Origin: JAAFIP01 sp043747295
GTDB taxonomy: Bacteria; Pseudomonadota; Gammaproteobacteria; Burkholderiales; Burkholderiaceae_C
NCBI GenBank assembly: GCA_043747295.1
Contig: JAYTPK010000040.1
Location: 1 to 21,166, forward strand
Direction of reading: 5' to 3'
DNA length: 21,166 nucleotides
A model generated the notes under the pieces. The model was given only the letters and a program-made list of their open reading frames with translations, did not search any database and had not been told where the DNA came from. A program made the translations under genes and the position numbers. Shown piece by piece: positions 6,016-12,038 of this stretch. Position 1 is the stretch's first letter. Each line of letters starts with the position of its first letter.

Positions 6016-6971
6016 CCGATACAGCGCCTACTGCGCCTATTGCGCCTATTGCGCCAACCACAGCCACGCTAGACAGCCGCCAACGCGCCATGTTAGAAGC
6101 CATGGGTATTCACCTGTGGCAACCTGCTGTTTTGCAAGAAAAACAGCCTGTGGTCCAAGTATCTACTGCTCAGACAGCTATTAAAAGCATAGTAAGCACC
6201 TCTCAGGATGCGACTGTGCAGGTGCCCGCCAGTACGCTGCCTGCGCGTGATGCAGCGTCCGTTGCGCTACAGCGAGTGTCTGCACCAGAGCCGGCACCCA
6301 AAGCGGCACCTGCGCATATAGCGCAACCTACAGTGGCACGTGCCCCATTGCCCAGTGGCATCGCGCAAATGGACTGGCAGCAGCTACAAACCGCTGTGCA
6401 AAGCTGCCAAGCCTGCAGCTTGTGCGAAAGCCGCAAAAACACCGTGTTTGGCGTAGGCCAGCCCAGCACCGAGCCCTCACTGGCACCACGCGCAGACTGG
6501 TTGATCGTAGGCGAAGCACCGGGCGAGAACGAAGACATTCAAGGCGAACCTTTCGTAGGCCAAGCAGGCAAACTGCTAGACAACATGCTGCGCGCGATGG
6601 TGGTCAACGGCCAGCCACTAGGCCGCCACAGCAATGTGTTTATTGCCAACGTTCTAAAGTGCCGCCCACCCGCTAACCGCAACCCCAGCGCCGAAGAAGT
6701 GGCCATGTGCCAGCCGTATTTACTGCGCCAGATAGCGCTGTTGCAACCCAAAATCATCTTGGCCATGGGCCGCTTTGCTGTGCAGTCGCTGTTAGGCAGC
6801 ACCGAGCCTCTGGGCAAGCTGCGTGGCCGTGTTCATGCACTGCCTGGTGGTACTGTTCAAACCCCGGTGATCGTCACCTACCACCCGGCGTATTTGCTGC
6901 GTAACTTGCCGGACAAGGCTAAGGCGTGGGCAGATCTGATGCTGGCTATGGAAACTTTGCAAGTTGCTTAA
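6012..6971 (+). CDS. family-4 uracil-DNA glycosylase with long N-terminal extension
   Basis: A 319-residue protein whose C-terminal 200 residues are a 4Fe-4S uracil-DNA glycosylase of family 4 (UDGa), which removes uracil from DNA in base-excision repair. Cluster ligands are probably C132, C135, C217 and C233 (CQAC, KCRPPANRNPSAEEVAMC). The catalytic motif GEAPGENED begins at 167 with QGEPFVGQAGKLLD after it. The second active-site motif is YHPAYLLR (290-297). I chose the ATG at 6012, which overlaps the rimI stop (ATGA), over an in-frame ATG at 5979 inside rimI. Residues 1-120 are Pro/Ala/Thr-rich and probably disordered, starting with a 9-bp tandem repeat (TAPIAPIAP). Residues 48-61 are coded by a copy of the dispersed repeat. 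The third gene of a tsaB-rimI-udg run. Confidence 0.9.
   Translation: MTDTAPTAPIAPIAPTTATLDSRQRAMLEAMGIHLWQPAVLQEKQPVVQVSTAQTAIKSIVSTSQDATVQVPASTLPARDAASVALQRVSAPEPAPKAAPAHIAQPTVARAPLPSGIAQMDWQQLQTAVQSCQACSLCESRKNTVFGVGQPSTEPSLAPRADWLIVGEAPGENEDIQGEPFVGQAGKLLDNMLRAMVVNGQPLGRHSNVFIANVLKCRPPANRNPSAEEVAMCQPYLLRQIALLQPKIILAMGRFAVQSLLGSTEPLGKLRGRVHALPGGTVQTPVIVTYHPAYLLRNLPDKAKAWADLMLAMETLQVA
6126..6193 (+). repeat. dispersed repeat, copy D, inside the uracil-DNA glycosylase gene (sense)
   Basis: The core 6153-6193 reads GTCCAAG, 17 nt, GCTAT, 7 nt, ATAGT. Upstream, GCTGTTTT (6126-6133) and AAAACAGC (6140-6147) form a perfect 8-bp left hairpin whose sequence differs from that of the other copies. 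The frame reads it as VQVSTAQTAIKSIV (48-61) within the disordered N-terminal extension. Confidence 0.85.
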
Positions 6972-7011
6972 TGCTATCTGTCCGGGGATTTCGATCTGAG
7001 GTTTCCCGATC

Positions 7012-7089
7012 GGCGTAGTTGGGTCTGTGTCCCCCGCCCTCATACTGGGGTACCAGAAATCGGTCGGTGAACACAGACCCAACTACGCC
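7012..7089 (-). repeat. second hairpin family, copy 1 (core sense on minus strand)
   Basis: A perfect 19-bp stem pairs 7012-7030 (GGCGTAGTTGGGTCTGTGT) with 7071-7089. The 40-nt interior holds CTCATACTGG, GGTA, CCAGAAATCG (7039-7061), with a short inner CTGG/CCAG hairpin (7045-7048, 7053-7056). This core is repeated in inverted orientation in the hairpin at 7200-7273, although the stems of the two copies are unrelated. No T-run follows on either side. Confidence 0.85.
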
Positions 7090-7101
7090 TCGAAGACCTA
7101 G

Positions 7102-7186
7102 GCGCGCTACCGGTAGTAACAGGTGAAACTTTCATGTGCAACCAGTAGTTTCGTCAAAGCCTACGTGTTCAATACCGGTAGCGCGC
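7102..7186. repeat. 14-bp-stem hairpin between the two related hairpins
   Basis: GCGCGCTACCGGTA (7102-7115) pairs perfectly with 7173-7186. The 57-nt interior contains a small second stem, GAAACT (7125-7130) with AGTTTC (7147-7152). Its core is not related to those of the flanking hairpins as far as I can see. The arm itself ends in a TACCGGTA palindrome. Confidence 0.75.
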
Positions 7187-7199
7187 AACCCTGGGTGCA

Positions 7200-7273
7200 G
7201 GTGAGATGGCGTGTGCCTAATGCGCGATTTCTGGTACTCCAGTATGAGCGCGTTGGGCATACGCCATCTCGCC
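7200..7273 (+). repeat. second hairpin family, copy 2 (core sense on plus strand)
   Basis: 7200-7225 pairs with 7248-7273 over 26 positions without a mismatch, if four G:U pairs (7202/7271, 7213/7260, 7218/7255, 7221/7252) are allowed on the plus strand. The 22-nt interior GATTTCTGGTACTCCAGTAT plus GA carries the inner CTGG/CCAG hairpin (7231-7234, 7239-7242). The interior is the reverse complement of the core in copy 1 at about 21 of 23 positions. The stem is unrelated to that of copy 1. Confidence 0.85.
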
Positions 7274-7341
7274 CGAAGCACCAAAAAGTTCAACCAAAAC
7301 GTACACGAACCAACCATCTAAAACAACGAGACAGTACAAGA

Positions 7342-8220
7342 CTAAGCACGTTTAGGCCAGAGCACTGACCCAATGGCCACCACCATCAGCCCCATTGCAG
7401 CCCAGTCTTGCCAGTACAGCACCTCGCCCAGTGCCCACGCCCCGCTGAACAGCCCCAGCACCGGGATCATCATCACGCTCAGGGTGGACGCTATCGGTGG
7501 CAAGCTGCGGGCTAGATAAAACCATGTGGCGTGGGCGAAGCCAAAAATTAGCACCGCGTTGTAGCCAATCGACCACCACGTCACACGGCTGGGGGCCTTC
7601 CATTGTGATGACTCAAAGGTGATGCTCAGCAGCGTCATCACTAGGGCTGACAAACACGTCATCCAAAACGAAATGGCCAGCGTAGGCACGGGCATGCTGG
7701 TGCGGCGTAGCATTTGGGTACCTAGCGCCCAGGTAGACGCGGCTACCAGCGCCAAGATCACGCCCAGTGGCTTGCCTGCCAAGTTGCCAAACTCGTGTGA
7801 CAGCAGCAGCACCACGCCCAGCGCCGCCGCGCCCACGCCCAGCCATGCGCGTGGGGCCAGCTTGTCTTTAAAAATCCACGCGCCGATCATGGCGCTAAAA
7901 ATCGGCATGGTGTAGCCCAAGATAGCGGCGCGGCCAGACGACAAAAGCTTGATGGCGATGATGATGCAACCGTGCCAAATGAACATGTTGAACACGGCCA
8001 AAATAAACAGCTCACGCCAATGTGCACGCGGGATGGCAAAGGGCACTTTCAAAAGGCGCAGGCCCAGCGCCAGCACAGGGATGCCCAGCCACATCGACAG
8101 TGCGCGAAAGGTCAGGGGCGGGTAGTCTTGCACACCCACTTTCATCACGGGCCAGTTAAGGCCCCACACGATGGTCAGCCCCACTAAAAGCCACAGTTGT
8201 GTGGGCGACAGGCGTTGCAT
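7342..8220 (-). CDS. DMT-superfamily (EamA) transporter
   Basis: A 292-residue inner-membrane protein with about ten hydrophobic segments in two EamA repeats. The first starts with LWLLVGLTIVWGLNWPVMKVG and includes FILAVFNMFIWHGCIIIAIK and AAILGYTMPIFSAMIGAWIF (segment 4, with the usual PIFSAMIG). The second starts near LGVILALVAASTWALGTQML and ends in MMIPVLGLFSGAWALGE and LMVVAIGSVLWPKRA. Likely a metabolite exporter; substrate unknown. The start lies 7 bp after the hprK stop, so it is almost certainly read from the ptsN-hprK transcript. In many relatives that place is taken by rapZ. The gene converges on the hairpin-rich gap 6972-7341. Confidence 0.85.
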   Translation of the reverse strand: MQRLSPTQLWLLVGLTIVWGLNWPVMKVGVQDYPPLTFRALSMWLGIPVLALGLRLLKVPFAIPRAHWRELFILAVFNMFIWHGCIIIAIKLLSSGRAAILGYTMPIFSAMIGAWIFKDKLAPRAWLGVGAAALGVVLLLSHEFGNLAGKPLGVILALVAASTWALGTQMLRRTSMPVPTLAISFWMTCLSALVMTLLSITFESSQWKAPSRVTWWSIGYNAVLIFGFAHATWFYLARSLPPIASTLSVMMIPVLGLFSGAWALGEVLYWQDWAAMGLMVVAIGSVLWPKRA

Positions 8221-8227
8221 TGCGGCG

Positions 8228-9187
8228 TTAACGCTTGGGTGGGCTAGCGTCCATCGCTTTGCGTTGGCGCTCTACAAACTCGTCAAAGGTATTAATACCG
8301 CGCAGCTGCAAAATCGTGTTGCGCACTGCCGCCTCTACCAGCACGGCAATGTTGCGGCCTGCTTCCACTTGCACCACTACTTTGCGAATCGGTATGCCCA
8401 GCACGTCTTGCGTGAGCGGTTCGTAGGGGATGCGCTCGTAGTCGCGCTCCATCGTTTGGCGGCGCACCAAATGCACAATGAGCTTCAAGCGCATTTTGCG
8501 GCGCACGGCTGTCTCGCCAAAAATGGCGCGAATGTCCAGCAGGCCAATACCGCGCAGCTCTAGCAAGTTTTGTAGCAGCTCTGGGCAGCGGCCTTCGATG
8601 GCGGTTTGGTTAATGCGAAACAAATCTACCGCGTCGTCAGCCACCAGTCCGTTGCCGCGCGAGATCAGCTCTAAGCCCAGCTCGCTTTTGCCCAAGCCCG
8701 ACTCGCCCGTGATCATCACACCCAGGCCCAAAATATCCATAAACACGCCGTGCATGGTGTGGCGATCAGCAAAGTGGCGCGACAGATAGGCGCGCAGCAC
8801 GTCGATGACAAATGCGGCTGATTCTGAGGTTTGAAAAGCCGGAATTTGCGCACGCTCGCACAGTGACAGCAAGGTGTCGGGCGGGGTCTGTCCGTCGGCA
8901 ATCACCAGCATGGGCGGCTCTAGCGTCACGATGCGCGAGATGCGGCGTGCGCAGTCTTCGGGGTCAGAATTAGTAAGGTAGGCCACTTCACGCTCACCCA
9001 GCACTTGCACGCGGTACGGGTGGATGTAATTGAGATAGCCCACCAGGTCAGCGCCTGATCGGGCAGCACGCACGGCCACCTCGTCAAAGCGGCGCTCAGA
9101 TGCGCCCAAGCCAGCCACCCAGTCCCACTTGAGGTGGGCGCGGTGGTCTTCAAACAGCACATCGGCGCTGATGACGGTAGGTTTCAT
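8228..9187 (-). CDS. hprK: HPr kinase/phosphorylase
   Basis: A 319-residue bifunctional enzyme that phosphorylates a serine of HPr (or its relative NPr) with ATP or pyrophosphate, and reverses this with phosphate. The N-terminal domain (1-130) is followed by the P-loop GESGLGKS (161-168), His146 just before it (HGVFM), the DD pair at 184-185 (LVADDAVD), the family signature LLELRGIGLLD (208-218) and the C-terminal GRNIAVLVEAAVRN (278-291). All key residues are present and length is normal, so it should be active. It lies 73 bp downstream of ptsN and 7 bp before the transporter gene. In beta-proteobacteria that lack a complete sugar PTS, HprK is thought to link the PTS to regulation rather than to sugar uptake; I infer this role here. 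Confidence 0.95.
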   Translation of the reverse strand: MKPTVISADVLFEDHRAHLKWDWVAGLGASERRFDEVAVRAARSGADLVGYLNYIHPYRVQVLGEREVAYLTNSDPEDCARRISRIVTLEPPMLVIADGQTPPDTLLSLCERAQIPAFQTSESAAFVIDVLRAYLSRHFADRHTMHGVFMDILGLGVMITGESGLGKSELGLELISRGNGLVADDAVDLFRINQTAIEGRCPELLQNLLELRGIGLLDIRAIFGETAVRRKMRLKLIVHLVRRQTMERDYERIPYEPLTQDVLGIPIRKVVVQVEAGRNIAVLVEAAVRNTILQLRGINTFDEFVERQRKAMDASPPKR

Positions 9188-9260
9188 AACAAATGGGGTG
9201 TTAGCGGATAGGCTGACATCTTAGCCTGATGTCAGCCTGCAAAAACTAACTACGGTCAGT

Positions 9261-9743
9261 TTAAGCCGCGGCCGCTAAACCTACGGTGGCTGACTGCCAA
9301 CGCGCAATCAAGCTGTGCAGTTGGTCTGCTTGCTCAGTGCCTTTAATGCGCTCACGCAAGGCAGCGTCGCTGAGCATTTCAGCTATTTCAGACAAGATTT
9401 CTAAATGCTTCTGGGTAGCCGCTTCGGGCACTAACAAAAAAATCAGCAAGCCAACTGGCTGCTCATCAGGTGCGTCAAACCCAATGGGCTGCGCTAGGCG
9501 AAACACGGCGGCCATGGGAGCCTTTAGGCCCTTGATGCGCCCATGCGGTATGGCGACGCCATGGCCCAAACCTGTAGAGCCCAAACGCTCGCGAGCAAAC
9601 AGACTGTCGGTCACCAAGGCGCGCGACAACCCATGCAGGTTTTCAAATAAGAGCCCCGCTTCTTCAAAAGCGCGCTTTTTACTAGTGGCATCGATACCTA
9701 CCTGCACTTGGGCAGCAGGCAAAATAGCAGCAAGACGGTTCAT
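9261..9743 (-). CDS. ptsN: PTS EIIA-Ntr protein PtsN
   Basis: A 160-residue EIIA domain of the nitrogen-related phosphotransferase system, receiving a phosphate from NPr or HPr and acting as a regulator, for example of potassium transport and nutrient responses. The phosphorylated histidine is His67 in HGVAIPHGRIKGL (61-73). The sequence also shows LGSTGLG (54-60), FDAPDEQPVGLLIFLLVP (89-106) and KHLEILSEIAEML (112-124), all typical. It is complete, with an Ala-rich end. It is followed by hprK, as in other beta-proteobacteria. Upstream, where hpf and rpoN usually lie, there is a 191-bp gap and then an unrelated transporter gene, so the cluster is broken at this point. The gene needs its own promoter in 9744-9934. 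Confidence 0.94.
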   Translation of the reverse strand: MNRLAAILPAAQVQVGIDATSKKRAFEEAGLLFENLHGLSRALVTDSLFARERLGSTGLGHGVAIPHGRIKGLKAPMAAVFRLAQPIGFDAPDEQPVGLLIFLLVPEAATQKHLEILSEIAEMLSDAALRERIKGTEQADQLHSLIARWQSATVGLAAAA

Positions 9744-9780
9744 GGACTACGTTTGACACAACCAGTTGGTCGGAAATCGG

Positions 9781-9811
9781 ATTATGCACCCGTAGTAACC
9801 CGGATAGGCAA
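9781..9811 (-). promoter_or_regulatory. weak promoter candidate for ptsN-hprK
   Basis: On the minus strand TTGCCT (9811-9806) and TGCATAAT (extended -10, 9788-9781) are 19 bp apart, 37 bp upstream of the ptsN start. The -35 is poor and the spacer long. It is listed because ptsN has no usual upstream gene and must be transcribed from this gap. Confidence 0.3.
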
Positions 9812-9934
9812 AAACGTGAAGAATTTGCGATTAACGGTTATTTAATCGTCGCTTTAGAGGATGTTGACGAATAGCTGTGGTGGCTTAAGCCGATAAATTA
9901 ATACTTTTAAACTAGTTTTATGGGCTGCAAACGC

Positions 9935-10822
9935 TTATTTTTTGTTCACCAGCACAATGCCCACACCCACCAAAGCCACGGCCCATACCAAAGTGGAGGT
10001 GATCGGCTCGTGCAGCCACAGCGCACCCATCAGCAGCGACACCACTGGCGTTAAAAATACAAAAGCCCCCATCTTGGCGGCGGGGTAGCGCACCAGCAGC
10101 CACATCCATACCAAATAAGACACAAAAGCACCCAGCACCGTTTGCACCAGCACCGAGGTGATGGCAAAGCCAGACCATTGCACTGCCAGCCAGCGCTCGC
10201 CCAAGCCCCATGACAACCAAGGCAGCAGCAGAGCACTAACGCCCACTTGGTACATGAGTAATTTTTCAGGCGAGATGCGCCCCAGACCCGTGGCACGGAT
10301 CACCACCGTGGTCAGCCCCCACAGCATGCCAGCAGCTAGGCCCAGCGCATCGCCCCACCACGGCGCGCCCGTCACATGCAAGCCGCCCCACAGCGCAAAC
10401 ACCACAGCCACAAAGGCACAGGTCAAGCCAACCCATTGCACGGCGCGCAAACGCTCAGCGGGTACAAACAGGGGCAGCAGGGCCGCCACCCAAAACGGCG
10501 ACGTGTACAAAAACACGGTCAACCTGGAGGCTGCGGTTTGCTGCAGGCCAATGTACAGCGCAGCAAACTCGCCTGCAAACAAAAACCCCGCCAGCAGGCC
10601 CGGCCATAGCGTGCCGTCTTGGCCCCAAAGTGCCAAGCCGCGCCATTGGCACCACAGCCACAGCAGCACGCTGGCCCCAGCAAAGCGCACGGCCGCTTGC
10701 ATCACAGGCGGCACCTCGGGCATGGTGGCCTTGACCAGCACTTGCTGAAACCCCCAAAACACACAGCACCCCAGCAGCAGCAGATACGCGCGCGTGTCCA
10801 GGTGGTCTTTGCGTAGTGTCAT
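9935..10822 (-). CDS. DMT-superfamily (EamA) transporter
   Basis: A 295-residue inner-membrane protein with ten predicted segments in two EamA repeats. Visible landmarks are YLLLLGCCVFWGFQQVLVKA at the start, LYIGLQQTAASRLTVFLYTS in segments 3-4 and PFWVAALLPLF. The second repeat begins with GDALGLAAGMLWGLTTVVIR, and the protein ends with VFLTPVVSLLMGALWLHEPI, the usual end of the second repeat. Substrate unknown; export of amino acids or other metabolites is typical. It is the third transporter of this family in the window, and none is closely similar to another. It is divergent from a LysR-type regulator gene with only 43 bp between the starts, and that regulator is probably its activator. 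Confidence 0.87.
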   Translation of the reverse strand: MTLRKDHLDTRAYLLLLGCCVFWGFQQVLVKATMPEVPPVMQAAVRFAGASVLLWLWCQWRGLALWGQDGTLWPGLLAGFLFAGEFAALYIGLQQTAASRLTVFLYTSPFWVAALLPLFVPAERLRAVQWVGLTCAFVAVVFALWGGLHVTGAPWWGDALGLAAGMLWGLTTVVIRATGLGRISPEKLLMYQVGVSALLLPWLSWGLGERWLAVQWSGFAITSVLVQTVLGAFVSYLVWMWLLVRYPAAKMGAFVFLTPVVSLLMGALWLHEPITSTLVWAVALVGVGIVLVNKK

Positions 10823-10832
10823 GTGGGTGTGA

Positions 10833-10848
10833 AGCTGTGCACGCAGCT
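10833..10848. promoter_or_regulatory. inverted repeat in the transporter/LysR divergent gap, candidate operator
   Basis: AGCTG (10833-10837), six bases, CAGCT (10844-10848) is a perfect inverted repeat in the 43-bp gap between the divergent starts. It fits the position of a LysR-type binding site. The gap is so short that a protein bound here would affect both promoters. Confidence 0.45.
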
Positions 10849-10865
10849 GGGGTTACGATGGTGGC

Positions 10866-11783
10866 ATGTCCAGTGTCGATCATAAATGGCTTGAAGACTT
10901 TATTGCACTTGCGCGTGAGCGCAGCTTTAGCAAGGCCGCACTCACGCGCCATGTGACGCAGCCGCAGTTTAGCCGCCGCATTCGCGCGCTAGAGCTGTGG
11001 CTGGGTGCTGACGTGGTGAACCGCGCTAACGTGCCGCTCACCTTGACCGACGCTGGCGAGCAACTACTGCCCGTCGCACGCAACACCACCACAGCGCTGG
11101 CTGACCTGCAAGGCCGCATCAACAGCGCGCAACGCGGCGGCGACTGGGTGGTGCTGGCCACTGGGCGCACGCTGTCGCGCACTTGGGTGCCGCTGTGGGT
11201 GCAGGCCCTGCGCCGCACCATGGGCGCGTCGATCAAGCTGCGTTTGATCACGGGGTCAATCAACGATGCCGTGATGGCACTAGAGCAAGGCCATGCCGAC
11301 TTTATGCTCAGCTACAGCCACCCACGGCTGCAATTGGCGATTGACACCGCGTTGTATGACTGCATCACGGTGGCGCACGAAGAGTTGGTCGCCGTGTCGG
11401 CCGCCGCTACACCGGGCGTAGCGCTGCACAGCCTGCCGGGCACCGCCAAGCAGCCTGTGCCCGTGCTGCGCTATGCACCCAGTTTGGCTTTGCATTTAAT
11501 TTTGCAAGACACCCTGGCGCGCGACAGCCGGGCGCTGTATTTGCATGATGTGATGGAGGCAGACTTTGCCGAGTCATTGCATGAGCAGGCGCTTAACGGC
11601 CACGGCGTGGCATGGTTGCCCCAATCACTGGTGCGCTCTGATTTGCAAAACGGTGCATTGGTGTTGGCAGACCCTAGCGTTGCACCTAGCCGCTTTGACG
11701 TGCAACTGTTTCGCCCACGCAGTGCGCGCAACGCCTTGGCCCAAGCGGTGTGGAAAGCCAGTGTAGAGGCCGGCCAAAGCTAA
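10866..11783 (+). CDS. LysR-family regulator, HypT/YjiE-like subgroup
   Basis: A 305-residue LysR-type transcription factor. The N-terminal winged helix-turn-helix covers about 6-65: KWLEDFIALARERSFSKAA, then RHVTQPQFSRRIRALELWLG. The rest is the co-inducer-binding domain (about 90-300). The layout, in particular KWLEDF, HVTQPQFSRRIRALE, GHADFMLSY and LNGHGVAWLPQSLV, is like E. coli YjiE (HypT), the hypochlorite-responsive regulator. That similarity is from memory and does not prove the same signal. It is divergent from the third DMT transporter, the obvious target. The TAA stop (11781-11783) falls inside the left hairpin arm of dispersed repeat A. It is upstream of glcE, but 255 bp away and separated by the repeat. 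Confidence 0.85.
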   Translation: MSSVDHKWLEDFIALARERSFSKAALTRHVTQPQFSRRIRALELWLGADVVNRANVPLTLTDAGEQLLPVARNTTTALADLQGRINSAQRGGDWVVLATGRTLSRTWVPLWVQALRRTMGASIKLRLITGSINDAVMALEQGHADFMLSYSHPRLQLAIDTALYDCITVAHEELVAVSAAATPGVALHSLPGTAKQPVPVLRYAPSLALHLILQDTLARDSRALYLHDVMEADFAESLHEQALNGHGVAWLPQSLVRSDLQNGALVLADPSVAPSRFDVQLFRPRSARNALAQAVWKASVEAGQS

Positions 11784-11847
11784 TTTGTGCATCAAATAGG
11801 GCTGTAGTCCAAGTATTTATTACTTCTTTAGCTATTTAATTTATAGC
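11780..11847 (+). repeat. dispersed repeat, copy A, directly after the LysR gene
   Basis: The core 11807-11847 reads GTCCAAG, 17 nt, GCTAT, 7 nt, ATAGC. Before it, CTAATTTG (11780-11787) pairs with CAAATAG (11793-11799) as the left hairpin, followed by CTGTA. The TAA of the LysR gene is inside the left arm, 26 nt before the core. The right hairpin is followed by a T-rich stretch (ATTTTGGTTTTTC), so it could act as a weak terminator. Confidence 0.9.
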
Positions 11848-11923
11848 ATTTTGGTTTTTCTTGGCTTTTGTTGTTGAACTGCCCCTTGGCAATGCAATGG
11901 TTCGTTGTTTACCTTGGAAGGGC

Positions 11924-11941
11924 GGCGGGACATGTCGCGCC
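11924..11941. promoter_or_regulatory. 18-bp palindrome upstream of glcE
   Basis: GGCGGGACATGTCGCGCC is an 18-bp near-palindrome: GACATGTC in the centre, one mismatched pair, then GGCG/CGCC. It is 98 bp upstream of the glcE start. A regulator site for the glc genes is possible, but nothing in the window identifies a matching regulator. Confidence 0.35.
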
Positions 11942-12038
11942 CCAGAACAGCGAACAAAAGCAAGCATCACAACCAGCGTGCAAAAAATTCACACCACCAC
12001 AACCGCACAAAAGGCCCTAGCCCAGCTACCATTGGCGC

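Larger units (their letters stand above)
6972..7341. other. 370-bp non-coding gap between convergent genes with three long hairpins
   Basis: The gap separates the end of the uracil-DNA glycosylase gene from the end of a DMT transporter gene on the other strand. It holds three hairpins: 7012-7089, 7102-7186 and 7200-7273, listed separately. The first and third share an inverted core. Open frames that cross the gap translate the repeats and show no known protein. 7274-7341 shows nothing further. Confidence 0.85.

Noticed and set aside
7012..7273. Integron attC-like sites
   Set aside because: GTTGGGT/ACCCAAC and GCCTAAT/GTTGGGC occur in the stems, like the GTTRRRY and RYYYAAC boxes. But in the first hairpin they are in reversed order relative to an attC site, and relative to the shared core the two hairpins disagree. 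No integrase or cassette genes are nearby.
7123..7368. Small open frames in the second hairpin gap
   Set aside because: They run through hairpin arms on either strand, give basic low-information peptides and extend into the end of the convergent transporter gene.
10158..10748. 196-codon open frame antisense to the third DMT transporter
   Set aside because: The minus-strand frame has ten membrane segments and the EamA pattern, while the plus-strand frame gives a compositionally odd product.
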